Both the position numbers and the translations under genes were made by a program. A stretch of DNA of 32,813 nt from Candidatus Wolfebacteria bacterium. GTDB lineage: Bacteria > Patescibacteriota > Minisyncoccia > Phycocordibacterales > NVSU01. The DNA lies in the NCBI GenBank assembly GCA_002401345.1, contig NVSU01000013.1, positions 1 to 32,813 of the forward strand. The letters are read 5' to 3'. This document shows, one piece after another, positions 8,531 through 17,267 of the stretch (within the stretch, counting starts at the first letter, position 1; every line of letters starts with the position of its first letter). Below the pieces are notes generated by a model. It did no database searches and was not told where the DNA came from. It worked only from the letters and a program-made list of their open reading frames with translations.

Positions 8531-9445
8531 ATGAAATCACGATTATGTATCTACTTACTCTTATCTCTATTCACGTATCAATCAGCATTTGCATGGAATC
8601 ACCGTGGACATAAGATTGTGGCAGCCATAGCTTATTCTAATCTCGATAAACCAAAGCAGATTGAAATGACTGACATTCTAAAGCATCATCCTGATTACAA
8701 CGATTGGTCATTGGACTTTAAAGAGATGGATAATATTGATTTCGGGATGTATCTATTTATGCGGGCTAGTACCTGGCCTGACGAGATACGAAGATCGGGA
8801 CATGAACACGATCATCAATTTTGGCACTACGTTACGTATAAGATGAATTTTGTGGATGGTCATACAACGGATAGACCAGAGCCAGAAGATGATGTGTTAT
8901 ACGGCATTTCCGAATCTATTGATAGAGTTTCCGATGATCACAATTCTATGTCTGTTAGAGCAATGTATTTGAGTTGGCTCATTCATCTTGTAGGGGATAT
9001 TCATCAGCCACTTCATTGCGCTTCTTTATTCAGTGAAAAGTTCCCAAAAGGAGATCGGGGTGGTAATAAGATTTTCCTAATATTTAAGCAAGGATGGAAA
9101 GCAAAAAAACTTCACAGCTATTGGGACGGATTATTAGGAGGTGGCAAGTCTTATCCAAGCATGATAAAAGACGTAAATAAATATTTGAAAAGCCACCCCA
9201 AGAGTGCGTACGCAAACCTGTTAAAAGAAAAAGATCCTAAAGCGTGGAGCATCGAGAGTTTTAACTTGGCTGTTAAAGTGGCTCATCTTAACGGAGAGGT
9301 TGGGAAATTAAAAGGAATTAAAAACAAAGATTCCGCTCCATTAGTACCCAAACCCGATGATTATTACAAAAATGCCAAAAGCACTGCCGAAAGCCAGATT
9401 ACTCTTGCCTCCTACAGATTAGCAAAGCTGATTGAAGAATTTTAA
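8531..9445 (+). CDS. Secreted S1/P1-family nuclease
   Basis: 304 residues. The signal peptide ends in SAFA, so the mature protein starts with Trp22, the residue whose free amino group binds zinc in P1 nuclease; His27 sits five residues later as in the family. Other expected zinc ligands are visible: Asp in STWPDEIR, His in HQFWHYVT, the H-x3-D pair in IHLVGDIHQPLH, and the H-x3-D pair in LHSYWDGLLG. These enzymes are zinc-dependent and cleave single-stranded DNA and RNA, some with 3'-nucleotidase activity, outside the cytoplasm. Length fits the family (about 260-300 mature residues). It may scavenge nucleic acid for phosphate or nucleosides. It stands alone with its own upstream region. No T9SS sorting domain, so it probably stays periplasmic or leaves by another route. 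Confidence 0.93.
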   Translation: MKSRLCIYLLLSLFTYQSAFAWNHRGHKIVAAIAYSNLDKPKQIEMTDILKHHPDYNDWSLDFKEMDNIDFGMYLFMRASTWPDEIRRSGHEHDHQFWHYVTYKMNFVDGHTTDRPEPEDDVLYGISESIDRVSDDHNSMSVRAMYLSWLIHLVGDIHQPLHCASLFSEKFPKGDRGGNKIFLIFKQGWKAKKLHSYWDGLLGGGKSYPSMIKDVNKYLKSHPKSAYANLLKEKDPKAWSIESFNLAVKVAHLNGEVGKLKGIKNKDSAPLVPKPDDYYKNAKSTAESQITLASYRLAKLIEEF

Positions 9446-10069
9446 TGTTTTTATTTCCTAGACATTTTAGGTCAATAATCTTTGTATGGTCAACAGGATA
9501 TTAAAGTTAAAGAATTACATGCTCATAGAGAACCAAAATACATGTCCACGATTAGTGGACTTATGTGCTTTGGTACACTGTTCACCAACAAAGTAATCTC
9601 TATGAAAATTTCTCCCTTCGGGATCAGTTTTCATAATCATTACCAGATAAGCAAGTTAACCTATACCCCTAGCCCGTTTGTAGACACAACAAACCAACTA
9701 GAACCATCCATGTAGGAGACCTATCTTTTTATTGTAGTCAGTAAATGATACAGCTAATTTATTTCCCAAGATTAACAGGAGAAGTATACACTTATACAGA
9801 TGTAGATTGACCATGCCTGCTATTTTTCTCCCTACCTCCATAGGATTACTTCCTTAAGCTTGAGTAAACAAAGGTATTCCTAACCCACAACACACTTCCC
9901 TACAGTTCGTGCCCTCTGGGTGGCAATGGACTTTCACGGCATAAATTCTCACTCTGCTCCGATTTATTCCATGTTCCATTGCCATATTGTGTTTCAGGTC
10001 TGGTTTGAGTTTACATCGCATAAGCGATGCGAATTCAATTAACAACCAGGTCAAAGCAGACCACAAATT
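9446..10069. other. Gene-poor interval with repeat copy B and an inverted repeat
   Basis: About 620 bases between the S1/P1 nuclease and the mobility module. It contains copy B of the diverged repeat (9529-9641) and a 9-bp inverted repeat GGCAATGGA (9922-9930) / TCCATTGCC (9975-9983). I see no gene I trust; the frames at 9482-9715 (+) and 9854-10066 (-) lack recognisable content, except that the first spans the repeat. The left edge of the integrated element probably lies here, but no attachment core could be identified. Confidence 0.5.
9529..9641 (+). repeat. Diverged repeat, copy B (two hairpins)
   Basis: Aligns with 7624-7747 in the same orientation. Its hairpins are GTCCAC/GTGGAC (9544-9560) and TCCC/GGGA (9613-9623), at the same relative places as in copy A but with different paired bases. 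The last block, CAGTTTTCATAATCATT, is nearly identical to copy A. It begins about 85 bases after the S1/P1 nuclease stop. The two copies bracket the 7815-8297 gene and the nuclease gene. Confidence 0.6.
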
Positions 10070-10483
10070 ATGTGTAGTATGAAAACAGAAACAGCAAAAA
10101 ATAATGGAAAAGTTGGTAATAATGGTGCATCAAAGAATGGCGCGAGCGATTCAAAAGGCAACGGTAAAGCTGACATGAAAGTATTAAAAGATCAGCCTGT
10201 TGTGGAACCAAAGCCTATTGATGTAAATCAGCGGGTTCAAAAGATCAAAGAAGCTCGCGGACTTACTATAAAGACAGATAGAGTCATTGAAACATTGAAC
10301 CGCTTGCGTGAGTTTAAATTCTTAGCAGATGACGGATCATATCTCACTATCAGTGATAGGGATAACAAGGAGTTTAGTACCACAAATTCTAATTTGATTG
10401 AACTGTTGGTTGAGCATCTTGAAATACTGTTGGATGGCAGGGCAAAGCAACTGGAAGATCAGATCGTTGCGTTTGAGATTTAA
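10070..10483 (+). CDS. Mobility-module hypothetical protein (137 aa)
   Basis: The N-terminal third is low-complexity and rich in Asn, Gly, Lys and Ser (TETAKNNGKVGNNGASKNGA); the C-terminal part is predicted helical, with RVQKIKEARGLTIKTDRVIE, REFKFLADDGSYLTISD and a final helix ENLIELLVEHLEILL-like segment. No enzymatic motif. The ATG at 10079 (MKTETAKNN) is an equally plausible start, removing MCS. The gene is followed by a terminator and then by a small ORF and the serine recombinase in the same orientation. Similar small proteins often accompany recombinases in Bacteroidota elements, but that is a recollection, not something shown here. Confidence 0.65.
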   Translation: MCSMKTETAKNNGKVGNNGASKNGASDSKGNGKADMKVLKDQPVVEPKPIDVNQRVQKIKEARGLTIKTDRVIETLNRLREFKFLADDGSYLTISDRDNKEFSTTNSNLIELLVEHLEILLDGRAKQLEDQIVAFEI

Positions 10484-10490
10484 TAACCTG

Positions 10491-10526
10491 AAAGCCCTGT
10501 CGGCAGAACCATCGGCAAGGCTTTTT
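10491..10526 (+). terminator. Rho-independent terminator after the 137-aa gene
   Basis: The arms AAAGCCCTGTCG and CGGCAAGGCTTT pair with one mismatch and one G-U pair, followed by a run of Ts. It lies eight bases after the stop of the preceding gene and upstream of the 46-aa ORF, so it probably limits readthrough into the recombinase. Confidence 0.7.
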
Positions 10527-10538
10527 AACATCTACACA

Positions 10539-10679
10539 ATGGAAATAACGAATCAACACACAGAAATAGACAACTCAGGTATTCTTGAAGCATTCAGCGA
10601 TTTACTAGATGATCTTTTCCACGAAGGGTATGCTGAAAGCCTCATACATGAAACCCAGAAATGTACAGGATTGAATTAG
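10539..10679 (+). CDS. Small acidic 46-aa protein
   Basis: A short frame from an ATG 13 bases after the terminator. The peptide is acidic and helical (MEITNQHTEIDNSGILEAFS, then DLLDDLFHEGYAESLIHETQ). It ends 60 bases before the recombinase ATG in the same orientation. Its size and position suggest a regulator or accessory peptide of the recombinase module, but nothing in the sequence proves it. Codon composition and a sensible ATG argue that it is real. Confidence 0.5.
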   Translation: MEITNQHTEIDNSGILEAFSDLLDDLFHEGYAESLIHETQKCTGLN

Positions 10680-10739
10680 CTCAATTTTGTGACAACCATG
10701 ATTTTAGTTTTACGTACAAAGTCAAAAGCATTTAATCTA

Positions 10740-12518
10740 ATGGAGACAAAAAAGAAAGTCGGTATATGGATCAGAGTTTCAACTGAAGATCAGGCCAAAG
10801 GAGAAAGCCCAGAACATCACGAAAAACGTGCAAGCTATTATGCCAAAGCAAAAGAATGGGAAGTAATTAAGGTATATAATCTTCGAGGTGTAAGCGGAAA
10901 ATCGGTCATGGACCATCCAGAAACTAAAAGGATGTTAGCTGACGTGCAAAATAAGCGCATTACAGGGCTTATCTTCTCAAAATTAGCCCGTCTTACCAGA
11001 AACCTAAAAGAACTCTTAGATTTCTCGGAAATATTCCAAGAGCATAATGCAAGTATGATCTCTCTAGGAGAATCAATCGACACGTCAACCCCTGCGGGAA
11101 GACTCTTTTATGCAATGATAGCAGCAATGGCTCAGTGGGAACGCGAAGAAATTGCTGGGAGAGTGGCCGCCTCAGTTCCCATTCGGGCAAAGCTTGGCAA
11201 ACCATTGGGAGGTGCAGCACCATTTGGATACCGTTGGCTGACAAACGGTGACGGGAAAGCAACAAAACTTGCTATAGATGAGCATGAAGCCCCAATTCGC
11301 AAATTTATTTTCGAACTTTTCTCAAAGCATAAGCGCAAGAAAACCGTAGCTGGAATGCTTACTAAAAAAGGATATCGAACCCGTAATGGGTCTAAGTTCT
11401 CGGATACCACTATTGACCGATTGTTAACTGACCCTATTGCCAAAGGCACAAGACGGGTGAATTATACAAAGAGCCTAGGGGTAAACAAAAAGTGGGAGAT
11501 CAAACCAGAATCAGATTGGGTATATAATGATGTTCCCCCTATTGTTTCAGATGATCTTTGGAACGCATGCAACACTATAATAGACGAACAGAGAAAGAAG
11601 AATAAGAGGAAACCACGCGGAGCAAAGAGATTGTTTGCAGGTCTTGTTTATTGTCATTGCGGAACTAAAATGTATGTATCCTCATATATTCCAAAAGGAC
11701 TATCTCCTAACTATAAATGTGAAAAGTGCAAAAACAAAATAGCACTGGATGATTTAGAGGAAATCTATTACGTTGAACTCCAAACCTTCTTAATCAACGG
11801 AGGACATATAGAAGAATACCTCAAAAAAGCTGATTCACTTGTGTATGATAAAGCTGAACTACTGAGTTCTCATACAAACGAGAAAGAGAAACTGGAGAAA
11901 GAAATGGATCGTCTTGTTAAGCTCCATTCTGAAGGAGAACTACCAACGAAAGGGTTTAACAAACATTACAATCCTTTATTTGAACAAGCTGAACAAATAG
12001 AACTGCAGATACCAGAAATACAGGCTGAGATTGATTTTCTTAAAATTGAATATCTGTCAGGAGATCAAGTATTGAAAGAGGCACATACAATCTATGATCG
12101 TTGGCCTAAACTAGAGCTACATGAGAAGCAACTCATTACTGAAGACCTTACTGAGAAGATCACTATTGGATCGGATGAGATCCAATTCGAATTCAATTAT
12201 ACGCCTGTGCCACGTTCTTCTAATAAAACCCTTACAAAAGAGCAACACAACAACATGGATGCGTTGCCCTTTTGTAAAATCACACTGAATACCCTGAAAT
12301 CTCCACCCCGTTCACTCTTATACCCCATTGAACTAAACACCCTAGGCGATCACATTCGTAAACGTAGATTGGAATTAGGATTATTGCAAAGAGATGTGGC
12401 CAAGATAATGGGTGTTTGTGAGGACACCATTACGGGTTGGGAAACAGGAAGAAGCAATCCTTCTAAAAGACTCATAGGAAGTATAATCAAATTTCTGAAT
12501 TACAACCCATTTGATTAA
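10740..12518 (+). CDS. Large serine recombinase with C-terminal XRE HTH
   Basis: 592 residues from the ATG at 10740 (METKKKVGIWIRVST); an upstream in-frame ATG at 10698 adds residues that do not belong to the family. The resolvase domain has Arg12 and the catalytic Ser14 in IRVSTEDQA, then FSKLARLTRNLKELL and AAMAQWEREEIAGRV. A 'recombinase' domain follows (GGAAPFGYRW, VAGMLTKKGYRTRNG). A zinc ribbon is at about 303-332 (C-x-C ... C-x2-C: YCHCGTKMY, YKCEKCKNK), then a coiled coil at about 365-450. Unusually, the last ~60 residues form a helix-turn-helix (TLGDHIRKRRLELGLLQRDV ... TITGWETGRSNP), a unit also seen as a stand-alone protein family. It probably integrates and excises the element. 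The fused HTH may aid site choice or autoregulation. Confidence 0.9.
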   Translation: METKKKVGIWIRVSTEDQAKGESPEHHEKRASYYAKAKEWEVIKVYNLRGVSGKSVMDHPETKRMLADVQNKRITGLIFSKLARLTRNLKELLDFSEIFQEHNASMISLGESIDTSTPAGRLFYAMIAAMAQWEREEIAGRVAASVPIRAKLGKPLGGAAPFGYRWLTNGDGKATKLAIDEHEAPIRKFIFELFSKHKRKKTVAGMLTKKGYRTRNGSKFSDTTIDRLLTDPIAKGTRRVNYTKSLGVNKKWEIKPESDWVYNDVPPIVSDDLWNACNTIIDEQRKKNKRKPRGAKRLFAGLVYCHCGTKMYVSSYIPKGLSPNYKCEKCKNKIALDDLEEIYYVELQTFLINGGHIEEYLKKADSLVYDKAELLSSHTNEKEKLEKEMDRLVKLHSEGELPTKGFNKHYNPLFEQAEQIELQIPEIQAEIDFLKIEYLSGDQVLKEAHTIYDRWPKLELHEKQLITEDLTEKITIGSDEIQFEFNYTPVPRSSNKTLTKEQHNNMDALPFCKITLNTLKSPPRSLLYPIELNTLGDHIRKRRLELGLLQRDVAKIMGVCEDTITGWETGRSNPSKRLIGSIIKFLNYNPFD

Positions 12519-12530
12519 TTGACAGGACAA

Positions 12531-12599
12531 ATGTCGAACCTTTTTGATGAGGATTTAGACAAGATTATTGAACTTTCAAAGCTCCTGAAGGCCGCTTAA
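12531..12599 (+). CDS. Possible 22-aa peptide after the recombinase
   Basis: An ATG-started frame 12 bases after the recombinase stop encodes an acidic helical peptide (MSNLFDEDLDKIIELSKLLK plus two alanines). The short spacing allows coupling. It is too short for any statistical support and is listed only as a candidate. Confidence 0.2.
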   Translation: MSNLFDEDLDKIIELSKLLKAA

Positions 12600-12910
12600 A
12601 TAATAGGGTTATAACTTCTTCAATTTATATAATTCCATGCATTGTGGAACGCCCTGCGCCCACGTGATTTTGGGTTCCAATTGAGGCTAATGTAGATTAA
12701 ACAAAAAATCAAGGCTTTAAATAATATTGGTGAGTCAAAAGGGCACAGGTTTCGAACTTTTTGCAAAATGATTTGAAATGTGTAAAAGGCTTTAATTGAC
12801 GGGAACAGCCCTTATTTTGAACTTATACAAGTAGATATATGACTATACCACTCATCAACTAATGAATCGAATTGAATAAGATTCTTGAATTGATTGCCTG
12901 GAGACGAGAA

Positions 12911-13066
12911 TTAATTCTTGCCTTCGAGTTTATCCAATCCCTGCTGGATTAAGATTTTCGTTTCTTCTGGTTCATAAGTCTACCATGCCTCAAACAGCTC
13001 TGTTATATGAACCTCCAGTGCACCTGAAATATCAGCTAGTAATTGTTGCGAAGGTAAGCTCTCTAA
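12911..13066 (-). pseudogene. Remnant of an XRE-family regulator
   Basis: Read on the minus strand, this stretch gives the end of a Cro/C1-type HTH: LPSQQLLADISGALEVHITE, then LFEAW, an in-frame TAG, and YEPEETKILIQQGLDKLEGK. The 'LP...L..IS.ALEVHI.ELFE' wording is the usual last helix region of XRE regulators. The N-terminal half is missing (stop codons upstream) and there is an internal stop. It lies directly after the stop of the nuclease gene of the restriction-modification locus and on the same strand, so it may be the decayed controller of that locus. Confidence 0.6.
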
Positions 13067-13082
13067 TTACCGCTAACGATAA

Positions 13083-13733
13083 CTAAAACTCAAATAAAAA
13101 GTGTTTTAGTTCAATGCTATCATGTTTGGATATATACAGATCTTCGAAGCCTGTGCTATCAGAGCACATCGCTAATACTTCTGCCTTTCTACCGTCCTTT
13201 TCCAATAATTTATTAATCCCATCAACGCATTTTTTTTTGGTTCCATATAAAACATAACCAGCTAAACAGCCCCTTGGATATCTCTCCGTAGTGAAATTTT
13301 CAATCCCGGTATCTATATATCTTCTTTTTAAATAAGAAGCAGAGATAATAGTTCCATTCGACTTTTTCCAATCTGAACTACATAAGTTTTTCGCTTCAAC
13401 GTAATATTCATGTTTATTTGAAGGACTGGTAAAGCTCCCTAACCAAAAATCAATCCTTGGTTGTCTCCTTGGATCGTCCTTTGTTTTAGGGATTGGCAAA
13501 CCGTCATTTTCCGGTTCCACCTGGGTTTTGATAAAGACACATTTCTCCTTTGTCGTTTTACTTTTTCTCATGAAAGTCGCTAAATAATTTGTGAAAGAAT
13601 CTTCAATCCAGTCTCGGTTATATTTGGCATCCTTAATCGCCTCTTGATATCCTTCTACCAAAATGGAAGTACAAATGAATTCAAAACTCCCAACAAAACT
13701 CTGCACAATGTCTGTACTCAAACCACCACTCAT
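13083..13733 (-). CDS. PD-(D/E)XK restriction-type nuclease, methylase partner
   Basis: 216 residues. The active-site pattern is clear: Asp95 in PRIDFWLGS and Glu113-Ala-Lys115 in YYVEAKNL, with a hydrophobic strand before each, as in the restriction-endonuclease fold. The remainder is helical at the N-terminus and contains CLAGYVLYGTKKKCVDGINK. Its ATG overlaps the methylase stop in an ATGA junction, so the two proteins are almost certainly made together. I infer the cleavage partner of the methylase in a two-gene restriction-modification system; the sequence-recognition part most likely lies in the methylase. An alternative is a nuclease that acts without the methylase, as in some defence islands. 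Confidence 0.7.
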   Translation of the reverse strand: MSGGLSTDIVQSFVGSFEFICTSILVEGYQEAIKDAKYNRDWIEDSFTNYLATFMRKSKTTKEKCVFIKTQVEPENDGLPIPKTKDDPRRQPRIDFWLGSFTSPSNKHEYYVEAKNLCSSDWKKSNGTIISASYLKRRYIDTGIENFTTERYPRGCLAGYVLYGTKKKCVDGINKLLEKDGRKAEVLAMCSDSTGFEDLYISKHDSIELKHFLFEF

Positions 13734-16700
13734 TTATTGAATACCATTATTTCATTAATAACTGAGTTAGCATCATCCATTCCTTGAGAACGAGTCCAAT
13801 ATCTATTCTGATTGGGCTTCACAATGAATATGGTATCACCATCATAAAACCTGATCTGCTTGCGGACGAAGATATTTTGAGAGTACTTTTCCAAAGTATG
13901 TTCGTTGATTTTATTTAGATGGCTTTCTATCTCTACAATCGAATCCATAACAATTGGAGCCTTCAAATCTGATTCGGGGACGAAGTGAAACGCGACCACT
14001 GTCAAGGGGAAATGGTGAGGTGAAACATAAACCATTGCGTTAACTTTTAACGTCCCAGAAATTAAAAACTCATTTATTTCAGCACAAACGATTTCTGCAA
14101 AGCCAATTGTTTCAGGGTTCTTTGTACTTATAGGGTTTAGGGCAATGGATTTGGCCCCTTTAAAAAATAATGGTAATGTAAAATCACAAAAGTCTCTGAT
14201 AAGAATGACATCTCGAACTGTTAACTTCAAAGACTGCTGAATTAGCTCACTTAGCTCCGTCTTAATGCTCTTGTCTTGAGCAAAAAATTGATCTCGTTCA
14301 TGTCGGATCGAATCAAACAAATCGCCATATGCTTGAAAGTCCTCTTCAGGTACTTGCGGAAGCCGTTTTACATCTGTGGGTTTGATTTCTTCTCTTTCAA
14401 TTCCAAGTGATGCTGAATGCAGAAATAGAAAATACATGCCAAAATCGGAATTAATTAAACAAGTAATTGCCTTCAAAAGCAATTCGCTTTTATGGTGAAT
14501 CCCATACACCTTGCTGTTAAATGAACATGAATAATCCAGAAAAGAAGCACACACGCGATTCTTGCTTAACCCCTCTTTGATAAGTACATGGGGTCCCTGA
14601 AACGCCTTCATCTTGCCCAGTCTCCTGAACGAATCTATTTCAGGCAAATCATTATACTGATCTAATTTGTAATAGGACAAGTAATGAGAGATTGCGTTAT
14701 CCGTCTTAAGGCTTTTGTTTATTGAGTATGTTTGGGGCTTGTCAGTATAGTAACGAACGATATGTTCTGGCAGAATAAACGGAATATTTCTAAGACTGTT
14801 ATTACGAATTGGTTTTGTAGTGGTACCATCCAAAGTTTGAAAGCCAACACCGTTATTTTCTTCATCAAGCAAATCTTTAATTGGAGAAATTTGCATAAGC
14901 CTATCTATTAATAAATAGTCTGCCATTGTTCCCCACTGAGCAATTTTCCAAATTTTAGTATCCGGTTTATGGCATATTTCTCTTGGAAGGTACTTAATGT
15001 CTGTTGCCTCAATTATTACTCCATCAACAACATTGTGTTTGATAAAAGTTTTAGGAGCCCAGTATTCAATAGTATCTCTATAGTTCCTGGGGGGCGAGTT
15101 CCCATTCTGAAAAAACACAATACTGATAGGAACAACAGCAGATGAAAAGAGATGTCCTCCAAAATCCTTTGGAGCTTTTCTCAAAATTGATAGGTTAAAA
15201 ACTTTCTCGACAAAATTCTCATTGAATAACCACTGTCTAAAATTTTGAGCTTTAGAATGCGAATTAGTTAGAATCTTCGTATTAAACACAAGGCCTGCTC
15301 TGCCATTAGGTTTTAATAAACTTGCCGATTTATGAATAAAAGGTATTACGTATTGTGAACTAAAGTTCCGAGAATGGCAATATGCTTTGATGCTTTCTGA
15401 AAGGCCATTGGCTCCAAATGGAGGATTTCCAACAATAACATCGTATTTGATTTTCTCAAACTCACCATCTAAGGCTATAGTATCACATCTATATAAATTA
15501 TGACCCTGGTTCTCATCTTTTTCTGAGTCAATATCTCGAATCAAATTGGGAAACTTTTCCTCGTTTTTCAACCAAACGTCTCTTGGTGAGAGAAAGTCCA
15601 ATAATGCAAGATACAGGCTGAATGATGCTACTTTGATCGATTTATCGTCAATTTCTACTCCAAATATAGAATCAGTCAAAATCTGCGAAAGAACAGAAAA
15701 CTCTGGTGTTACTCCCGGGTGAGCATTTTTCCAATATTGGACTACTCGTTTATAAGCCTGTGCTAAGAAGATTCCTGATCCGCATGCTGGATCAAGTATT
15801 TTTAACTTGTAGTTCGTTCCTCCATTTGGCAAGACATTATCTAAGACCAACTCAACTAAAGTAGGAGGAGTGTAATACGTCCCTGTTTGTTTCTTACGAA
15901 TCGGATCAAATTCTGCCAAAAACTTTTCATAAATCTCACTGAGTAATTCAATCCTGATAAAACTAAAATCAAATAGTCTCCAATTGAAAAATTTCTGTTG
16001 GGCCAGGTTGATATCTCCGTCTGTCAAACAATGCTTAATTAACGTAAGATGTTCATCCGTTATTTGTGAGCGTTCCTCATCCGATATCGGGAAAACATTT
16101 CCATTAAAATGGACTAGAATTTCATCAAACAACGCATATGTCAAATCTTTGGAATCAAGAATATTTAAAAAATCATTGTCGCCAGTTTTTTTCCAAATTT
16201 CTTGTGGAATTGCCTGCCGATCTTGCAAGTACATAATAAAAATGCAGCGCATAAGCAGGTGATGAACAGCTCTGTGTTCATCAACATCCTCTTTAATTTT
16301 TCTTGCCAATTTTACCAAAGAATTCACCAGATAATGGTCAACTTTAGTTTGCAGTTTTACTTTTTTGGAATAGTCGGTCATCCAGATTGACCCAGAGTCG
16401 ATTGCGATCCTTGAAAAAACATGTTGAAGCCTCTCTAGCTTTGCCGAATCCCTTAAAACGCACTGCTCAATAGTTCGGATCTCTAATTCTTTTGGTAACC
16501 TAACCTCAGCGTCCACTCTATTGAGCAACACAGGGCTTTCATTACAATTGTATATTCTTATCTCTGCTGGAGAAGTAACGTACAAGAAAGTCACCCTGCT
16601 ATTGTTCCATATTTTGCGCTGTAATTCGGCAATTTCCTTTAATGTATCCAGATCAAATCGGGATACTTTTTTGAAGAAGACGGCAGGATAATTTCCAGAG

Positions 16701-16810
16701 TAGTGAACCGCATCAGCTCCTATTTTTTCAATGAGCATCAACCCTTCTGATGGCATCTTCGAAGCTTTAATATCAAACCCAAGTTTTAGTATGAAAAAAT
16801 CGCTGCTCAT
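13730..16810 (-). CDS. N6-adenine DNA methylase with specificity region (type IIG/Eco57I-like)
   Basis: 1026 residues. SAM-binding motif I is at about 339-345 (LKILDPACGSGIFLAQA), preceded by GTYYTPPTLVELVLDNVLP as in N-6 DNA methylases, and catalytic motif IV is at about 461-464 (YDVIVGNPPFGANG). The C-terminal half (about 600-900) looks like a target-recognition region (RNIPFILPEHIVRYY, GPHVLIKEGLSKNRVCASF). The N-terminal ~130 residues (PAVFFKKVSRFDLDTLKEIA, KIWNNSRVTFLYV) resemble the place where type IIG enzymes carry their nuclease, but I see no D...E-x-K there; the nuclease is instead the next gene. It has a 457-base intergenic region upstream. No ATPase or HsdR-like gene is adjacent, which argues against classical type I or type III. 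Confidence 0.85.
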   Translation of the reverse strand: MSSDFFILKLGFDIKASKMPSEGLMLIEKIGADAVHYSGNYPAVFFKKVSRFDLDTLKEIAELQRKIWNNSRVTFLYVTSPAEIRIYNCNESPVLLNRVDAEVRLPKELEIRTIEQCVLRDSAKLERLQHVFSRIAIDSGSIWMTDYSKKVKLQTKVDHYLVNSLVKLARKIKEDVDEHRAVHHLLMRCIFIMYLQDRQAIPQEIWKKTGDNDFLNILDSKDLTYALFDEILVHFNGNVFPISDEERSQITDEHLTLIKHCLTDGDINLAQQKFFNWRLFDFSFIRIELLSEIYEKFLAEFDPIRKKQTGTYYTPPTLVELVLDNVLPNGGTNYKLKILDPACGSGIFLAQAYKRVVQYWKNAHPGVTPEFSVLSQILTDSIFGVEIDDKSIKVASFSLYLALLDFLSPRDVWLKNEEKFPNLIRDIDSEKDENQGHNLYRCDTIALDGEFEKIKYDVIVGNPPFGANGLSESIKAYCHSRNFSSQYVIPFIHKSASLLKPNGRAGLVFNTKILTNSHSKAQNFRQWLFNENFVEKVFNLSILRKAPKDFGGHLFSSAVVPISIVFFQNGNSPPRNYRDTIEYWAPKTFIKHNVVDGVIIEATDIKYLPREICHKPDTKIWKIAQWGTMADYLLIDRLMQISPIKDLLDEENNGVGFQTLDGTTTKPIRNNSLRNIPFILPEHIVRYYTDKPQTYSINKSLKTDNAISHYLSYYKLDQYNDLPEIDSFRRLGKMKAFQGPHVLIKEGLSKNRVCASFLDYSCSFNSKVYGIHHKSELLLKAITCLINSDFGMYFLFLHSASLGIEREEIKPTDVKRLPQVPEEDFQAYGDLFDSIRHERDQFFAQDKSIKTELSELIQQSLKLTVRDVILIRDFCDFTLPLFFKGAKSIALNPISTKNPETIGFAEIVCAEINEFLISGTLKVNAMVYVSPHHFPLTVVAFHFVPESDLKAPIVMDSIVEIESHLNKINEHTLEKYSQNIFVRKQIRFYDGDTIFIVKPNQNRYWTRSQGMDDANSVINEIMVFNK

Positions 16811-17267
16811 CTCAGTGTAAATGTGTCAGAATAGAAACCATAAACCGTCCATTCGCCTAAATTAAAAATCCTCGAAATCAACATATCGACACTCCACTAA
16901 TTTTTTCAACAAAAAAAAGGATAGTAAAACTATAATTCCGCCTAATATTCGGACGGGCAGTCAAGGTATAAATTACGGTTAATTTAACCTTAAAAATCTG
17001 TTTAAAATGAAGAACAAAAGAAGAAAACTCAGTTAGGAGTTCGGAATATTATTAATTAAAGTATCTCCAACATAACTGGAAATCGAAAAAATAATTCCGC
17101 CAAAATTCTTTGTTAAACGACCTCCTTTTATCGTCTAACCGTCTTTCGTATATTTTTTAATGAATTTGTCAATTTCCATTAAGCTATTGATAGAATAATC
17201 CAAATTTACTGCGTCAGATTTATACGCTTTTACAATCCAATCAGATTGGTGTTTAATATTTAAGATT
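16811..17267. promoter_or_regulatory. Divergent intergenic region of the methylase, with short repeats
   Basis: 457 AT-rich bases between the divergent methylase and the 128-aa gene; no gene seen. ATAATTCCGCC occurs at about 16932 and again at about 17091, and an inverted relative (CGGAATATTATT) starts near 17044. These could be operator copies for a controller protein of the restriction-modification locus. Promoters for both directions should lie here, but I could not pick a clear -33/-7 pair. Confidence 0.35.

Noticed and set aside
9482-9715. Plus-strand 77-aa frame
   Set aside because: Contains repeat copy B; outside the repeat the peptide looks random and no partner is seen.
9854-10066. 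Minus-strand 70-aa frame upstream of the mobility module
   Set aside because: Composition is untypical, no motif, and it lies in the promoter region of the next gene with an inverted repeat inside.
10838-11449. Minus-strand frames within the recombinase
   Set aside because: Antisense shadows of a gene with clear catalytic and zinc-ribbon motifs.
12643-12679. Imperfect inverted repeat TGGAAC ... GTTCCA after the recombinase
   Set aside because: It has a bulge, a long loop and no T-tract, so neither a terminator nor an attachment site can be supported.
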